A DNA stretch of 64,000 bases from Prauserella flavalba. Its GTDB lineage: Bacteria; Actinomycetota; Actinomycetes; Mycobacteriales; Pseudonocardiaceae. Numbering within the stretch: the first letter of the stretch is position 1; each line of letters opens with the position of its first letter. The notes beneath the pieces were generated by a model. It was not told where the DNA came from, did not search any database, and was given only the letters and a program-made list of their open reading frames with translations. This document shows positions 24,833 to 33,635 of this stretch, piece by piece. The stretch spans positions 62,001 to 126,000 of the forward strand of contig NZ_MASU01000003.1 in assembly GCF_003202235.1 (NCBI RefSeq). The letters are read 5' to 3'. A program made the position numbers and the translations under genes.

Positions 24833-24841
24833 GGCTCGTGA
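24758..24841 (+). CDS. Coupled micro-ORF 2 in the pxpB-pxpC junction
   Basis: A possible 27-residue peptide, identical to micro-ORF 1 for the first 19 residues and differing only near the end (PRDTEEAGS). Its ATG overlaps the stop of micro-ORF 1, and its TGA overlaps the GTG start of pxpC (GTGA). The chain pxpB, micro-1, micro-2, pxpC is therefore joined by four-base overlaps throughout. Confidence 0.4.
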   Translation: MSQNRVARAQFRRPGAGVPRDTEEAGS

Positions 24842-25713
24842 GCGTCGGCCTCGAGGTGCTCGAAACCGGTCCGCTGTCGACGGTCCAGGACCTGGGCCGC
24901 CCGGGGCTGGCCGGTATCGGCGTCGGGATCTCGGGTGCGGCCGACCGCGGCTCGCTGCGGCTCGCCAACCGGCTGCTCGGCAACGACGAGAGCGCCGCCG
25001 CCGTGGAGGTGACCCTCGGCGGGTTCGCCGCGCGGGCGCGACGCGACCTCACGGTGGCGATCACGGGAGCGCCGTGCCCGGTCACGGTGGACGGCAGGGG
25101 CGCGGCGACCAACGCGCTCGTGCGGGTTCGGGCAGGGGCGTTGCTGCGGCTCGGTGTGCCCGAGCGCGGCCTGCGCAGCTACATCGCCGTGCGCGGCGGG
25201 ATCGCGGTGGAGCCAGTGCTGGGTTCGCGCTCCACGGACGTGCTCGCCGGGCTGGGGCCGGACCGGCTGAGCCCGGGCGCGATGCTGCCGGTCGGACCCC
25301 CTCCAGGGCGGTGCCCGGTCACCGACTTCGCGCCGGTCGCCGAGCTGCCCGCGGATGAGCTCGTGCTCACCGTGGTGCCGGGGCCGAGGGCCGACTGGTT
25401 CGCCGGCGGCGCGCTGGACGCGCTGCTGTCCGAGCCGTACACGGTGACGGCCGAGGCCAACCGCGTCGGCATCAGGCTCGACGGTCCCGAGCTCAAACGC
25501 AGCAGGGACGAGGAACTGCCGAGCGAGGGAATGGTCGTCGGTGCGCTCCAGGTGCCGCCGTCGAGCAGGCCGACGCTCTTCCTCGCCGATCATCCGGTCA
25601 CCGGAGGCTATCCGGTGATCGCCGTCGTCGTGTCGGGCGACGTCGACAAGGCGGCACAGGCGCGTCCGGGGATGCGGCTGCGGTTCGCCGTGGGGAGAAG
25701 GAGAAACCGATGA
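24838..25713 (+). CDS. pxpC: 5-oxoprolinase subunit C
   Basis: A 291-residue PxpC/KipA protein. [17 protein letters not shown] at the start, [20 protein letters not shown] (residues 22-41), [18 protein letters not shown] and [11 protein letters not shown] in the C-terminal part are family signatures. It is the biotin-carboxylase-like partner of PxpB. The GTG at 24838 is preceded by GAGGAGG; the open frame reaching 24703 reads through the tandem repeat in the wrong register and is not used. It overlaps the DUF1445 gene start by four bases. Confidence 0.92.
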   Translation: MSVGLEVLETGPLSTVQDLGRPGLAGIGVGISGAADRGSLRLANRLLGNDESAAAVEVTLGGFAARARRDLTVAITGAPCPVTVDGRGAATNALVRVRAGALLRLGVPERGLRSYIAVRGGIAVEPVLGSRSTDVLAGLGPDRLSPGAMLPVGPPPGRCPVTDFAPVAELPADELVLTVVPGPRADWFAGGALDALLSEPYTVTAEANRVGIRLDGPELKRSRDEELPSEGMVVGALQVPPSSRPTLFLADHPVTGGYPVIAVVVSGDVDKAAQARPGMRLRFAVGRRRNR

Positions 25714-26480
25714 TGGTGTCACCAGCGGAGATCAGGGAGAAGTTCCGTGCCGGGCTGAGGGTTCCCACCTCCGGTTACTGTCCGGGGTGGACACAGGCGA
25801 ACCTGCTGTGCCTGCCGAAGGAGGACGCCTACGACTTCCTGCTGTTCGCCCAGCGCAACCCCAAGTCGTGCCCCGTGCTCGACGTGACCGAACCGGGGGA
25901 GACGAGTGCGTCGATCTTCGCCGGCGACCTGCGCACCGACCTGCCCGCCTACCGCGTCTACCGCGACGGCGAGCTGGTGGACGAGCGCGTCGAGGTCGCC
26001 GACCTCTGGCGCGACGACCTGGTGTCGTTCCTGATCGGTTGCAGCTTCACCTTCGAGGCGGCGCTGCTGGACGCGGGTGTCCCGGTGCGGCACATCGACG
26101 CGGGTTCGAACGTGCCGATGTACCGGACCAACCGCGAATGCCGCCCCGCGGGCTCACTGTCCGGGCCGCTGGTGGTGTCGATGCGGCCGATCCCCGCCGA
26201 CCTGGTGGCGACGGCGGTGCGGGTGACCTCGCGGTACCCGGCCGTGCACGGTGCCCCCGTCCACATCGGATCGCCCGGCCTGCTCGGCATCGACGACCTC
26301 GGCAACCCTGATTTCGGCGACGCCGTGGAGGTCCGGCCGGGTGAGATCCCGGTGTTCTGGGCGTGTGGCGTGACCCCGCAGGCCGCGGTGATGCGCTCGA
26401 GGCCGTCGTTCGCGATCGGCCACGCGCCGGGCCACATGGCGATCACCGACGTCCGCGACTCGACGTTCCAGGTGCCCTGA
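25710..26480 (+). CDS. DUF1445 putative hydro-lyase (YcsI / D-glutamate cyclase-like)
   Basis: A 256-residue DUF1445 protein. It is near full length for the family, with [25 protein letters not shown], then [17 protein letters not shown], the conserved [12 protein letters not shown] and [10 protein letters not shown]. The only studied relative is the mitochondrial D-glutamate cyclase, which makes 5-oxo-D-proline from D-glutamate; bacterial members are unproven. Its place after pxpB and pxpC supports a step in 5-oxoproline or D-glutamate metabolism. It starts at the ATG at 25710, overlapping the pxpC stop. An interrupted palindrome follows. Confidence 0.88.
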   Translation: MMVSPAEIREKFRAGLRVPTSGYCPGWTQANLLCLPKEDAYDFLLFAQRNPKSCPVLDVTEPGETSASIFAGDLRTDLPAYRVYRDGELVDERVEVADLWRDDLVSFLIGCSFTFEAALLDAGVPVRHIDAGSNVPMYRTNRECRPAGSLSGPLVVSMRPIPADLVATAVRVTSRYPAVHGAPVHIGSPGLLGIDDLGNPDFGDAVEVRPGEIPVFWACGVTPQAAVMRSRPSFAIGHAPGHMAITDVRDSTFQVP

Positions 26481-26500
26481 CGCGCGACCAGGGCCCAGCT

Positions 26501-26608
26501 GCAGTGAAGGCCACCTTCACTGCGCCCGCCCGTCTCCCGCCACCACCCAAACGGAGACGCTTCGCGTCGCTGTGCTTGATTCAACGCAGTGAAGGTGGCC
26601 TTCACTGC
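26501..26608. repeat. AAGGCCACCTT palindrome, copy 3 (type B, interrupted)
   Basis: Arms GCAGTGAAGGCCACCTT... (26501-26524) and ...AAGGTGGCCTTCACTGC (26585-26608) match the other copies, but 60 bp lie between them in place of the usual short loop. The insert contains its own GACGC/GCGTC hairpin. It sits between the convergent DUF1445 and GntR genes; the GntR stop codon (26602-26604) lies inside the right arm. Confidence 0.88.
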
Positions 26609-26964
26609 GGAGACTTCAGCGCCGCGGTGACGATCGCCAGTGCCTCTTCGGTGCCGAGGCCGAGCTTGTGCACGGTTTGCGCGTACCTCGCCGCGGCGTC
26701 GCGGGCGCGACGGCGGCTCTGGTCGCCCGAAGTGCCCACGAAGCTGCCCGCCCTGCCGCGCGTTTCGATGAGCCCCGCCTCCTCCAGCTCACGGTAGGAG
26801 CGGGCGATCGTGTTCGGCGCGATGCCGAGATCGGTGGCGAGCTGCCGCACGGTCGGCAGCTTCGTGCCGACCGGCAGCGTGCCGTCGTTGATCTGCCGCG
26901 CGAGCTCCGAACGGACCTGCTCGTAGGGCGGCACCTTCGAGCCGCTGTCCACGTTGACGATCAT
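26602..26964 (-). CDS. GntR-family regulator, short YtrA-type
   Basis: A 120-residue regulator with one winged helix (about 10-78; VPPYEQVRSELARQINDG, then TVRQLATDLGIAPNTIARSYRELEEAGLI) and a short helical tail (about 82-115) instead of a ligand domain. This is the YtrA subfamily, which often controls ABC transporters or small-molecule resistance. It ends in KSPQ with its TGA in the palindrome arm. The NUDIX gene upstream is 19 bp away, so it may be last in the fbiA-fbiB-NUDIX operon. The target is unknown. Confidence 0.88.
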   Translation of the reverse strand: MIVNVDSGSKVPPYEQVRSELARQINDGTLPVGTKLPTVRQLATDLGIAPNTIARSYRELEEAGLIETRGRAGSFVGTSGDQSRRRARDAAARYAQTVHKLGLGTEEALAIVTAALKSPQ

Positions 26965-26983
26965 GGTGCCTCCGGCGGGGATG

Positions 26984-27517
26984 TCACGCGCGTTCGAGCG
27001 CGGCGGCGATCAGCTCCGTCAGCTCCTCGCTGCCCGGCGGCAGCGCGTGCACCGGCCACCAGCGCAGGTCGTCGGACTCGTCGCTCGCCACCGGCTCGGC
27101 CCCCTGCGGCGCGCGCACGAGGAACCGGACGTCGAAATGCCGCGTCGGCACCCCGAGTGAGCACGTGATCGGGTGGACGTCGAGGTGCACCGGCTCGGGG
27201 TCGAGCTTGAGCCCCGTCATGCCCGACTCCTCCGTGGCCTCGCGCAGCGCCGCTTCGGCGAGCGTCGCGTCGCCGGGCTCACAGTGCCCGCCGAGCTGCA
27301 GCCACCGGCCGACCCTCGGGTGCAGCGTCAGCAGCACCCGCTCGCCCGGCTCGTCCAGTACCACGGCCGACGCCGTGATGTGCCCGGGTGCGCACTCACG
27401 CGCGCACGCGTCCTGGCGCGCGGCGAGGAAACCGAGGTAGCTCTGCCGCAACGACTCCTGGCCCCGCGTCGAGGGCCGCCAGGCGTCCAGGACGGACACG
27501 ACATCGGCGTGCAGCAC
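26984..27517 (-). CDS. NUDIX hydrolase
   Basis: A 177-residue NUDIX protein. The Nudix box is recognisable as GGHCEPGDATLAEAALREATEESGM (residues about 93-117, given here as its span). Relative to the consensus it has Asp in place of the first Glu and one extra residue before the REATEESG core, so the metal-binding loop is slightly altered but the REXXEE core is intact. It would hydrolyse a nucleoside diphosphate linked to another group. The GTG at 27517 shares one base with the fbiB TAG (TAGTG), so it is coupled to F420 genes; a role in F420 or precursor clean-up is possible but unproven. Confidence 0.85.
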   Translation of the reverse strand: MLHADVVSVLDAWRPSTRGQESLRQSYLGFLAARQDACARECAPGHITASAVVLDEPGERVLLTLHPRVGRWLQLGGHCEPGDATLAEAALREATEESGMTGLKLDPEPVHLDVHPITCSLGVPTRHFDVRFLVRAPQGAEPVASDESDDLRWWPVHALPPGSEELTELIAAALERA

Positions 27518-28854
27518 TAGAACTCCACCAGTCCTTCTCCGGGGTCCCGCGGTTCGCGCGGTTCCGGGGCTCGCAGGGGATGACCGATCGCGACGGCGCC
27601 GAGCGGCTCCCACGTCTCGTCGAGCCCGAGCGTCTCGCGCACGATGTCCGCGGCGAAGATCGTCGAGCCGATCCAGCACGAGCCGAGCCCCTCCGCCGCC
27701 AGCGCCACCAGCAGCCCCTGCACGGCGGCCCCGCCCGCGACCGTGAACATCGTGTGCTCGCAGGCGTTGCGCCGCGCGTCGGGGTAGGTGTGCGCGCCCT
27801 CGGCGACCAGGAACGGCACCACCACCTCGGGCGCGTTGAACAGAATGTCGCCGCGCCGCAGGCGCTTGGCCACCTGCTCCTCGGTGAAGCCGTCGGCCAC
27901 CAGGTCGGCCCGCCACGCGTCGCGCATGGCCTCCAGCAGCTTGATCCGGACCGGCCGGTTGCGCAGCCACGCGAAACGCATCGGGTGCGTGTGGTGCGGG
28001 GCGGGCGCGGTGAGCGCGGAGCCGATCGCCGCCCGCAGCGACTCCTCGGCCACCGGCTCGTCGCTGAACTCGCGCACCGACCGCCGCGCGGGCACCGCTT
28101 CGCGGCGGCCCTGCGCGATGGCCTCGTTGGTGCCGAGCCGGAACAGGTCCTCCTCGACGGGCCGCACCAGGTCACGCGCCGACGAGTCGTTGTCGCCGAT
28201 CTCCAGTCCGCGCACGATCGCGACCGGGGTGCCGCCGAGCTTGCCCTTCACCAGGTCCGCCGCCGCGGCCACCTCGTCGGCCACGGCGATCTCGGTGACG
28301 GCGAGCTCGTTGCCCTGCGGGTCCACCTGACCCTCGTAGGAATGCAGCACCCGCAGGCCAGACGAGCCGATCGCCGCGTCGGTCTGCCCGACGCGCCACG
28401 CCCTGCCCATCGTGTCGGTGACCACTACGGCCACCTCGACGCCGAGCCGCTCGCGCAACCCGTTGCGCAGCGCCAGCGCCGAGGCGTCCGGATCGGCCGG
28501 CAGCAACGCGATCTCGTTCAGCGCGACGTTGGAGGCGTCGACCCCCGAGGCCGCCTGCACGATGCCGAGGTGGTTCTGGGTGATCATCGTGCGCGCGATC
28601 CTGGCGATCACGCGCACCGACTCCTCCTCGACGAGCCTGCGCCTCACGGCATCGCGGGCCTCCGGCTCGCTCGGCACGGTGACGAGCCTGCCCTCGACCT
28701 TGGAGACGACCTTGCTGGTCACCACCACGACGTCGCCGGAACGCAGCCACGGCGCGGCCTTCGCGAGGGCACCGGTCAGGTCGTCGCCGGGCCGGAACTC
28801 CGGTAGCCCCTCGACAGGAATGATCTCCAGCTTGCTCGCGCTGTGGTCAGTCAA
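27517..28854 (-). CDS. fbiB: F420:gamma-glutamyl ligase fused to FMN-dependent reductase
   Basis: A 445-residue FbiB. Residues 1-245 are the CofE ligase domain ([69 protein letters not shown]). Residues 255-440 are a nitroreductase-like FMN domain ([34 protein letters not shown]). The protein adds the glutamate tail to F420-0 and reduces dehydro-F420. Length and domain order match mycobacterial FbiB. The start is taken as the TTG at 28854, which overlaps the fbiA stop by eight bases (TTGACTGA); the frame upstream of it is fbiA in another register. Confidence 0.95.
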   Translation of the reverse strand: MTDHSASKLEIIPVEGLPEFRPGDDLTGALAKAAPWLRSGDVVVVTSKVVSKVEGRLVTVPSEPEARDAVRRRLVEEESVRVIARIARTMITQNHLGIVQAASGVDASNVALNEIALLPADPDASALALRNGLRERLGVEVAVVVTDTMGRAWRVGQTDAAIGSSGLRVLHSYEGQVDPQGNELAVTEIAVADEVAAAADLVKGKLGGTPVAIVRGLEIGDNDSSARDLVRPVEEDLFRLGTNEAIAQGRREAVPARRSVREFSDEPVAEESLRAAIGSALTAPAPHHTHPMRFAWLRNRPVRIKLLEAMRDAWRADLVADGFTEEQVAKRLRRGDILFNAPEVVVPFLVAEGAHTYPDARRNACEHTMFTVAGGAAVQGLLVALAAEGLGSCWIGSTIFAADIVRETLGLDETWEPLGAVAIGHPLRAPEPREPRDPGEGLVEF

Positions 28855-29842
28855 CGTCCACTCCGGACAAATCGAGCGCGGCGCGGGCCATCTTCGCCGT
28901 CGCGTCCACATCGGACATCAGCAGGGGGACCGCGCGGACGGCGACCCCTGGCACGTCCACCGACTCGCCCGACTGCACGAGCCAGCCGTCGAGCAGCCCG
29001 TCGTCGGACGTCTGCCGCGAGCCGTAGTGCCTGCCCACCGCCTCGGCCGAGGTCTCGACGCCGATCGCGCTCAGGCACGCGTCGGCCATACCGCGCAACG
29101 GCTTGTTCCCGATGATGGGCGAGATGCCGACGATGCCCGCCGACGTCTTGCGCAGCGCCTCGCGCACCCCGGGCACCGAGAGCACGGTCCCGATCGAGAC
29201 CACCGGGTTCGACGGCGCCAACAGCACCGCGTCGGCCTCCTCGATGGCCTCCACGACCCCGGGGCCCGGCGTGGACTCGTCGGCCCCGACCGGAACGATC
29301 GAATGGGCGGGCAGCTCGGCCCGGTACCGCACCCACCACTCCTGGAAGTGCAGCGCCTTGCGCTGGCCCTTCTCCTCGGGATCGTCCACCACCACGTGGG
29401 TCTCCACGCGGTCGTCGGTCATCGGCAGCAGCCGCACCCCCGGCCGCCACCGGTCGCACAGCGCCTCGGTGACCGCCGAGAGCGGGTAGCCGGCCCGCAG
29501 CATCCGCGAGCGGATCAGGTGGGTGGCGATGTCCTTGTCGCCGAGCCCGAACCACGTCGGCTCCGCGCCGTACGCCTCGAGCTCGGCCTTGACGGTCCAG
29601 GTCTCGCCCGCGTGCCCCCAGCCGCGCGCGGTGTCGATGCCCCCGCCGAGCGTGTACATGCACGTGTCGAGGTCCGGGCAGATCCGCAACCCGTGCAGCC
29701 ACACGTCGTCACCCGTGTTGACCAGTGCGGTCACCTCGTGCGGTGACTCGCCCTCGCCGATCGGCGGCAGTCCCAGCGCGGCCTTGACCCCCAGCAGGAA
29801 CCGGGCGCCGCCGACCCCGCCGACCACAACGACAACCTTCAC
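28847..29842 (-). CDS. fbiA: 2-phospho-L-lactate / enolpyruvyl transferase (CofD/FbiA)
   Basis: A 331-residue CofD-fold enzyme. [20 protein letters not shown] at the N-terminus, [20 protein letters not shown] (GDD substrate site), [18 protein letters not shown], and [12 protein letters not shown] are diagnostic. It joins the lactyl- or enolpyruvyl-diphosphoguanosine donor to Fo, giving (dehydro)F420-0. The GTG at 29842 gives exactly the mycobacterial length. It is coupled to fbiB. The fbiA-fbiB pair parallels Rv3261-Rv3262. Confidence 0.96.
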   Translation of the reverse strand: MKVVVVVGGVGGARFLLGVKAALGLPPIGEGESPHEVTALVNTGDDVWLHGLRICPDLDTCMYTLGGGIDTARGWGHAGETWTVKAELEAYGAEPTWFGLGDKDIATHLIRSRMLRAGYPLSAVTEALCDRWRPGVRLLPMTDDRVETHVVVDDPEEKGQRKALHFQEWWVRYRAELPAHSIVPVGADESTPGPGVVEAIEEADAVLLAPSNPVVSIGTVLSVPGVREALRKTSAGIVGISPIIGNKPLRGMADACLSAIGVETSAEAVGRHYGSRQTSDDGLLDGWLVQSGESVDVPGVAVRAVPLLMSDVDATAKMARAALDLSGVDVD

Positions 29843-29858
29843 AGCGCCTGCCTTTCCC

Positions 29859-30602
29859 TCACGACGCCCGATCCTTCCACGGAACCCAGTACCGATACCG
29901 GTGGTGTTCACGGAAACCGAGCCCTTCGTAGAGGGCCAGCGCCTCGGTGTTACCGACGGAGACCTGGAGAACACAGCGGGTAGCGCCGTGGGTGGCAGCC
30001 CAGTCACCGATGCCCGCCATCAACGCGGTCGCGAGCCCCCGCCTGCGGTAGCCGGGGTCGACGGCGAGGCGGGCCACGAGCAGCACGTCGCCCGCGACGG
30101 CGCCGCGCACGGCACCCGCCGTGTGCCCGTCGGCCTCGGCGACCCCGTAGCCGACCAGCGGGCCGCCGGTGAGCACGTGGCGCTGCGCCTCCGTGGGCTC
30201 GGTCGTGTCCGCCGTGAGCCGCCACCAGCCGGGTGTCGGCGCGTCGAGCACGCGCACCCGGTCGTCGCTTCCAGCGGTGACCTCGCCGACGAGCACCGAC
30301 ACCACGTTGCCGTTGGCGTACTCGTCGTAGGGGCGCCAGCCGTGTGCGGGCAGCTCGCGCTCGACCCGTCCGCCCTGGATCACCTGCACCACCGGATCGA
30401 TGCCGTGGACGTGGGCGAAGTCACACACCGAGTGCAGTGCGTCGCCCATCGTCGTGCCCGGGTCGCCGAGCGCCAGCGCGCTGTTGGCCCTCCCGGTGAA
30501 GCCGCCCGCCGCGCGCAACCGCCATTGCCCGAGCGGTCGCTCGATCTGGGCGGGCCACGCGTCGGCACACGCTCGTTCGATCTGCTCGGCGTCGTCCTTC
30601 AC
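29859..30602 (-). CDS. GNAT-family acetyltransferase (cg3035/Rv0428c-like)
   Basis: A 247-residue protein. The N-terminal half has the WRLRAAGGFTGRANSAL segment (about residues 22-38), typical of a family of two-part GNATs in mycobacteria and corynebacteria. The C-terminal half is a standard GNAT with VARLAVDPGYRRRGLATALM and VSVGNTEALALYEGLGF. The substrate is unknown. The GTG at 30602 is used; the open frame to 30815 overlaps the divergent small gene. It lies 16 bp before fbiA on the same strand and may be co-transcribed. Confidence 0.82.
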   Translation of the reverse strand: MKDDAEQIERACADAWPAQIERPLGQWRLRAAGGFTGRANSALALGDPGTTMGDALHSVCDFAHVHGIDPVVQVIQGGRVERELPAHGWRPYDEYANGNVVSVLVGEVTAGSDDRVRVLDAPTPGWWRLTADTTEPTEAQRHVLTGGPLVGYGVAEADGHTAGAVRGAVAGDVLLVARLAVDPGYRRRGLATALMAGIGDWAATHGATRCVLQVSVGNTEALALYEGLGFREHHRYRYWVPWKDRAS

Positions 30603-30639
30603 GACTAGATTGGTACCAAAAGCGCTGAAAGGAGAGCCG

Positions 30640-30825
30640 ATGAGCATCGCGCGCAAGGACGACCGGCACAACGACGACCTGGTGCGGGAGATCGCCGACG
30701 GCTTCAATCGCGCCGTGGGTCCCAAGCCGGAGGAAGGCGAGGAGGCCGCCACCGAGAAGCCGCGTTTCGTCGTCACCGGGGACATGCGCAATCCGCCCAA
30801 GCCGGGCCGCGACAAGAGGCTGTGA
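30640..30825 (+). CDS. Small hypothetical protein
   Basis: A 61-residue charged protein starting MSIARKDDRHND and ending PPKPGRDKRL. The ATG follows GGAGAG by four bases. It has no hydrophobic segment and is probably disordered or a small binding protein. It is divergent from the GNAT gene. The open frame extending back to 30400 is antisense to that gene and is not used. Function unknown. Confidence 0.7.
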   Translation: MSIARKDDRHNDDLVREIADGFNRAVGPKPEEGEEAATEKPRFVVTGDMRNPPKPGRDKRL

Positions 30826-30934
30826 CCGAGCCCTCGGGGATCGCCCGATTAGGGCAGCCTGAGCATAGGATGCCTGCCGGGACCGCGTAGTGTCCATGAG
30901 CGGGCCAGACCAAAGAAAACAGCAGGAGAACGCA

Positions 30935-31255
30935 GTGACCTATGTGATCGCCGAGCCCTGCGTCGACGTGCTCGACAAGGCATGCATCGACGAGTGCCCC
31001 GTCGACTGCATCTACGAGGGCGAGCGGATGCTCTACATCCACCCCGACGAGTGTGTCGACTGCGGAGCCTGCGAGCCGGTCTGTCCGGTGGAAGCCATCT
31101 ACTACGAGGACGACGTCCCTGACGAGTGGAACGGCTACACCAAGGCCAACGTCGACTTCTTCGACGAGCTGGGTTCCCCGGGTGGTGCGTCGAAGGTCGG
31201 CAAGACCGCTCACGACCCGCAGTGGATCAAGGACCTGCCCCCGCAGGGCGAATGA
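30935..31255 (+). CDS. fdxA: 7Fe ferredoxin
   Basis: A 106-residue ferredoxin. The cysteine pattern C..., [14 protein letters not shown] and [16 protein letters not shown] is that of a seven-iron protein (one 3Fe-4S and one 4Fe-4S cluster), followed by the usual long tail ([17 protein letters not shown]). It carries electrons in redox metabolism. The GTG at 30935 follows GCAGGAGA. Its TGA overlaps the dapC ATG by four bases; the fdxA-dapC pair matches Rv1177-Rv1178. Confidence 0.96.
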   Translation: MTYVIAEPCVDVLDKACIDECPVDCIYEGERMLYIHPDECVDCGACEPVCPVEAIYYEDDVPDEWNGYTKANVDFFDELGSPGGASKVGKTAHDPQWIKDLPPQGE

Positions 31256-32343
31256 CCCGCGCCGCTCTACCCGACTTTCCCTGGGACTCGCTGGCGGACC
31301 ACACGGCGAAGGCGCGGGCACATCCCGACGGGATCGTCGACCTCTCGGTCGGCACCCCGGTGGACCCGGTGCCCGAGCCCATCCGTGAGGCGCTGGCCTC
31401 GGTGTCGGACATCCCCGGGTATCCCACGACGCACGGCACGCCACAGCTGCGCGCCGCCGCCGTGGAGGCGTTGCGCAGGCGGCACGGCATCGAGGGGATC
31501 GACCCCGAGGCCGTGCTGCCCACGATCGGCTCCAAGGAGCTCGTGGCGTGGCTGCCGACGCTGCTCGGCGCCGGGGCGGGCGACGTCGTCGTCATTCCCG
31601 AACTGGCGTACCCGACCTACGAGGTGGGTGCGCTGCTCGCCGGTGCGTCGCCGGTGCGGGCCGACGGGCTGACCCAGCTCGGGCCGCAGAAGCCGGCGAT
31701 GATCTGGCTCAACTCCCCGTCGAACCCGACCGGCCGCGTGCTGGGCGTCGAGCACCTGCGCAAGGTCGTGGAGTGGGCTCGGGAACGCGGCACCGTGGTC
31801 GTCTCCGACGAGTGCTATCTGGCGCTTGGGTGGGAGGGCGAGCCGGTGTCGGTGCTGCACCCCGACGTCCACGGCGGCAGCCTCGACGGCCTGCTCGCCG
31901 TGCACTCGCTGTCGAAGTCGGCGAACCTCGCCAGCTACCGGGCCGGTTTCGTCACCGGTGACCCCGCGCTCGTGCGTCGGCTGCTCGCGGTGCGCAAGCA
32001 CGCCGGCATGATCGTGCCGAGGCCGGTGCAGGAGGCCATGACGGTCGCGCTGACCGACGACAAGGCCCTGCTCGCCCAGCGTGAGCGGTACGCGGCGCGC
32101 CGGTCGGTGCTGCGCAAGGCGTTGCTGGGCAGCGGTTTCCGGATCGACCACTCCGAGGCGGGCCTGTACCTCTGGGCGACCAGGGACGAGGAGTCGGCCG
32201 CGACGGTCGGCTGGCTCGCCGAACGCGGCATCCTCGTCGCGCCGGGTACCTTCTACGGCCCCCGTGGCGGCAAGCACGTCCGGGTCGCCCTGACGGCGAC
32301 CGACGAGCGCGTCAACGCCGCCGCCGAACGCCTGCGGGCCTGA
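31252..32343 (+). CDS. dapC: Succinyldiaminopimelate transaminase
   Basis: A 363-residue fold-type I aminotransferase. The PLP site is visible in [13 protein letters not shown] (substrate/PLP-binding Asn), [18 protein letters not shown], and [19 protein letters not shown], where the SLSKS lysine forms the Schiff base. The DapC assignment rests on the family text ([19 protein letters not shown]) and on coupling to fdxA and nearness to dapD and dapE. It makes N-succinyl-LL-2,6-diaminopimelate in the lysine/peptidoglycan pathway. The ATG start overlaps the fdxA stop. Confidence 0.93.
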   Translation: MTRAALPDFPWDSLADHTAKARAHPDGIVDLSVGTPVDPVPEPIREALASVSDIPGYPTTHGTPQLRAAAVEALRRRHGIEGIDPEAVLPTIGSKELVAWLPTLLGAGAGDVVVIPELAYPTYEVGALLAGASPVRADGLTQLGPQKPAMIWLNSPSNPTGRVLGVEHLRKVVEWARERGTVVVSDECYLALGWEGEPVSVLHPDVHGGSLDGLLAVHSLSKSANLASYRAGFVTGDPALVRRLLAVRKHAGMIVPRPVQEAMTVALTDDKALLAQRERYAARRSVLRKALLGSGFRIDHSEAGLYLWATRDEESAATVGWLAERGILVAPGTFYGPRGGKHVRVALTATDERVNAAAERLRA

Positions 32344-32349
32344 CCCCAC

Positions 32350-32620
32350 CGCGAGTCCCCCGCTCCGGCCCGCGAGTCGTGCGCTCCCGCGCGCGAGTCG
32401 TGCGTTCCCGACCGCGAGTTGTGCGTTCCCGACCGCGAGTTGTGCGTTCCGCAGCGGGCAACTCGCGGGCTCGGGCGGGGACTCGCGGGTCCGAGCGCAC
32501 AACTCGGCGTCCTGGACGCACGACTCGCGCGCTGGAGTGCACGACTCGCGGCCCTGGAGGTACGACTCGCGCGCTGGAGTGCACGACTCGCGCGCCGACC
32601 ACCGCCGGCGCGCGAGTCGG
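32350..32620. repeat. 21-bp-period array of GCGAGT units facing ACTCGC units
   Basis: Five forward GCGAGT units start at 32351, 32372, 32393, 32414 and 32435, exactly 21 bp apart. They are followed by seven reverse units with ACTCGC, or one-mismatch ACTCGG at 32502, starting at 32461, 32481, 32502, 32523, 32544, 32565 and 32586 (spacings 20, then 21 each). One more forward unit is at 32612. The consensus after GCGAGT is YGTGCGTTCCC. It occupies the whole gap between the convergent dapC and dapD genes, the longest gene-free stretch in the window. Both strands are open as 7-residue repeats, but there is no good start site, so I treat it as non-coding. Confidence 0.92.
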
Positions 32621-32629
32621 TGCCCTGGG

Positions 32630-33613
32630 TCAGTCGTTCGCGTGCAGGGCGGCGTTCAGCTCGATGCCGGTGCCCTCGCGGGGCACGACCTCGACAGCGC
32701 CCGTCGCCGAGTTGCGGCGGAACAGCACGCCGGAAACGCCGGACAGCTCGCGGGCCTTGACGGACCTGCCCTCGACGACCACCTTCGTACCCGCCGTGAC
32801 GTACAGGCCGGCCTCGACGACGGAGTCGTCGCCGAGCGAGATGCCGACGCCACCGTTGGCACCGATGAGGCAGCGCTCGCCGACCGAGATCACCTCGGTG
32901 CCGCCGCCGGAGAGCGTGCCCATGATCGACGCGCCGCCGCCCACGTCGCTGCCGTCGCCCACCACGACACCCGCGGAGATGCGGCCCTCGACCATGGAGG
33001 CGCCGAGCGTGCCGGCGTTGAAGTTCACGAAGCCCTCGTGCATCACGGTGGTGCCGCTCGCCAGGTGGGCGCCGAGCCGGACGCGGTCGGCGTCACCGAT
33101 CCGCACACCGCTGGGCGTCACGTAGTCCACCATGCGCGGGAACTTGTCCACGCTGTAGACGGTCACCGGGCCCTTCGCGCGCAGCCGCAGGCGCGTCGCC
33201 TCGAAGCCCTCCACCGGGCACGGGCCGTGGTTGGTCCACACCACGTTGGCCAGCAGCCCGAACTGGCCGTCGAGGCTCAGCCCGTGCGGCCGGACGAGCC
33301 GGTGCGACAGCAGGTGCAGGCGCAAGTACACGTCGTGCGCGTCGGCGGGCGCCTTCGCCAGCGAGGCGATCGAGGTGCGCACGGCGACGACCTCGACCCC
33401 GCGGTCGGTGTCCGTGCCGAGCAGCGCGACGGCGGCCTCGCCGAGCACCTCGGCGGCCTCCTCGCTCGACAACCGCGTGGTGCCGGCCTCGCCGTCGGTG
33501 GTCAGCTTCGGGTGCGGGAACCACGTGTCGAGCACCGTGCCGTCGGTGGTGATGGTCGCCAGGCCGACGCCGGTCGCGCCCGTGGTCTCCGGATTGGGGG
33601 TCTGCTCACTCAC
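32630..33613 (-). CDS. dapD: 2,3,4,5-tetrahydropyridine-2,6-dicarboxylate N-succinyltransferase
   Basis: A 327-residue DapD of the actinobacterial type. The N-terminal domain contains [14 protein letters not shown], followed by the left-handed beta-helix (about 150-285; [19 protein letters not shown], then [12 protein letters not shown], then [20 protein letters not shown]). It succinylates tetrahydrodipicolinate, the first committed step of the succinylase route to diaminopimelate. The GTG at 33613 gives the usual length; the 43 residues upstream in the open frame are Arg/Trp-rich shadow. It is convergent with dapC across the repeat array. Confidence 0.95.
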   Translation of the reverse strand: MSEQTPNPETTGATGVGLATITTDGTVLDTWFPHPKLTTDGEAGTTRLSSEEAAEVLGEAAVALLGTDTDRGVEVVAVRTSIASLAKAPADAHDVYLRLHLLSHRLVRPHGLSLDGQFGLLANVVWTNHGPCPVEGFEATRLRLRAKGPVTVYSVDKFPRMVDYVTPSGVRIGDADRVRLGAHLASGTTVMHEGFVNFNAGTLGASMVEGRISAGVVVGDGSDVGGGASIMGTLSGGGTEVISVGERCLIGANGGVGISLGDDSVVEAGLYVTAGTKVVVEGRSVKARELSGVSGVLFRRNSATGAVEVVPREGTGIELNAALHAND

Positions 33614-33635
33614 GGCCGTAACGGTAACCCGTGGC

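Noticed and set aside
24703-24837. N-terminal extension of pxpC through the tandem repeat
   Set aside because: It reads the repeat in a register that does not match the coupled frames, adds Cys/Arg-rich text absent from PxpC proteins, and the GTG at 24838 has a good ribosome site.
32312-32602. Heptad-repeat protein encoded by the 21-bp array on the minus strand (and a similar frame on the plus strand)
   Set aside because: A 21-bp unit without stops is open in several frames by necessity. There is no ribosome site, and the sequence is a monotonous Arg/Thr/Val repeat. I favour a DNA element.
32350-32620. CRISPR array
   Set aside because: Unit size is 21 bp with no spacers, orientation switches midway, and no cas genes are nearby.
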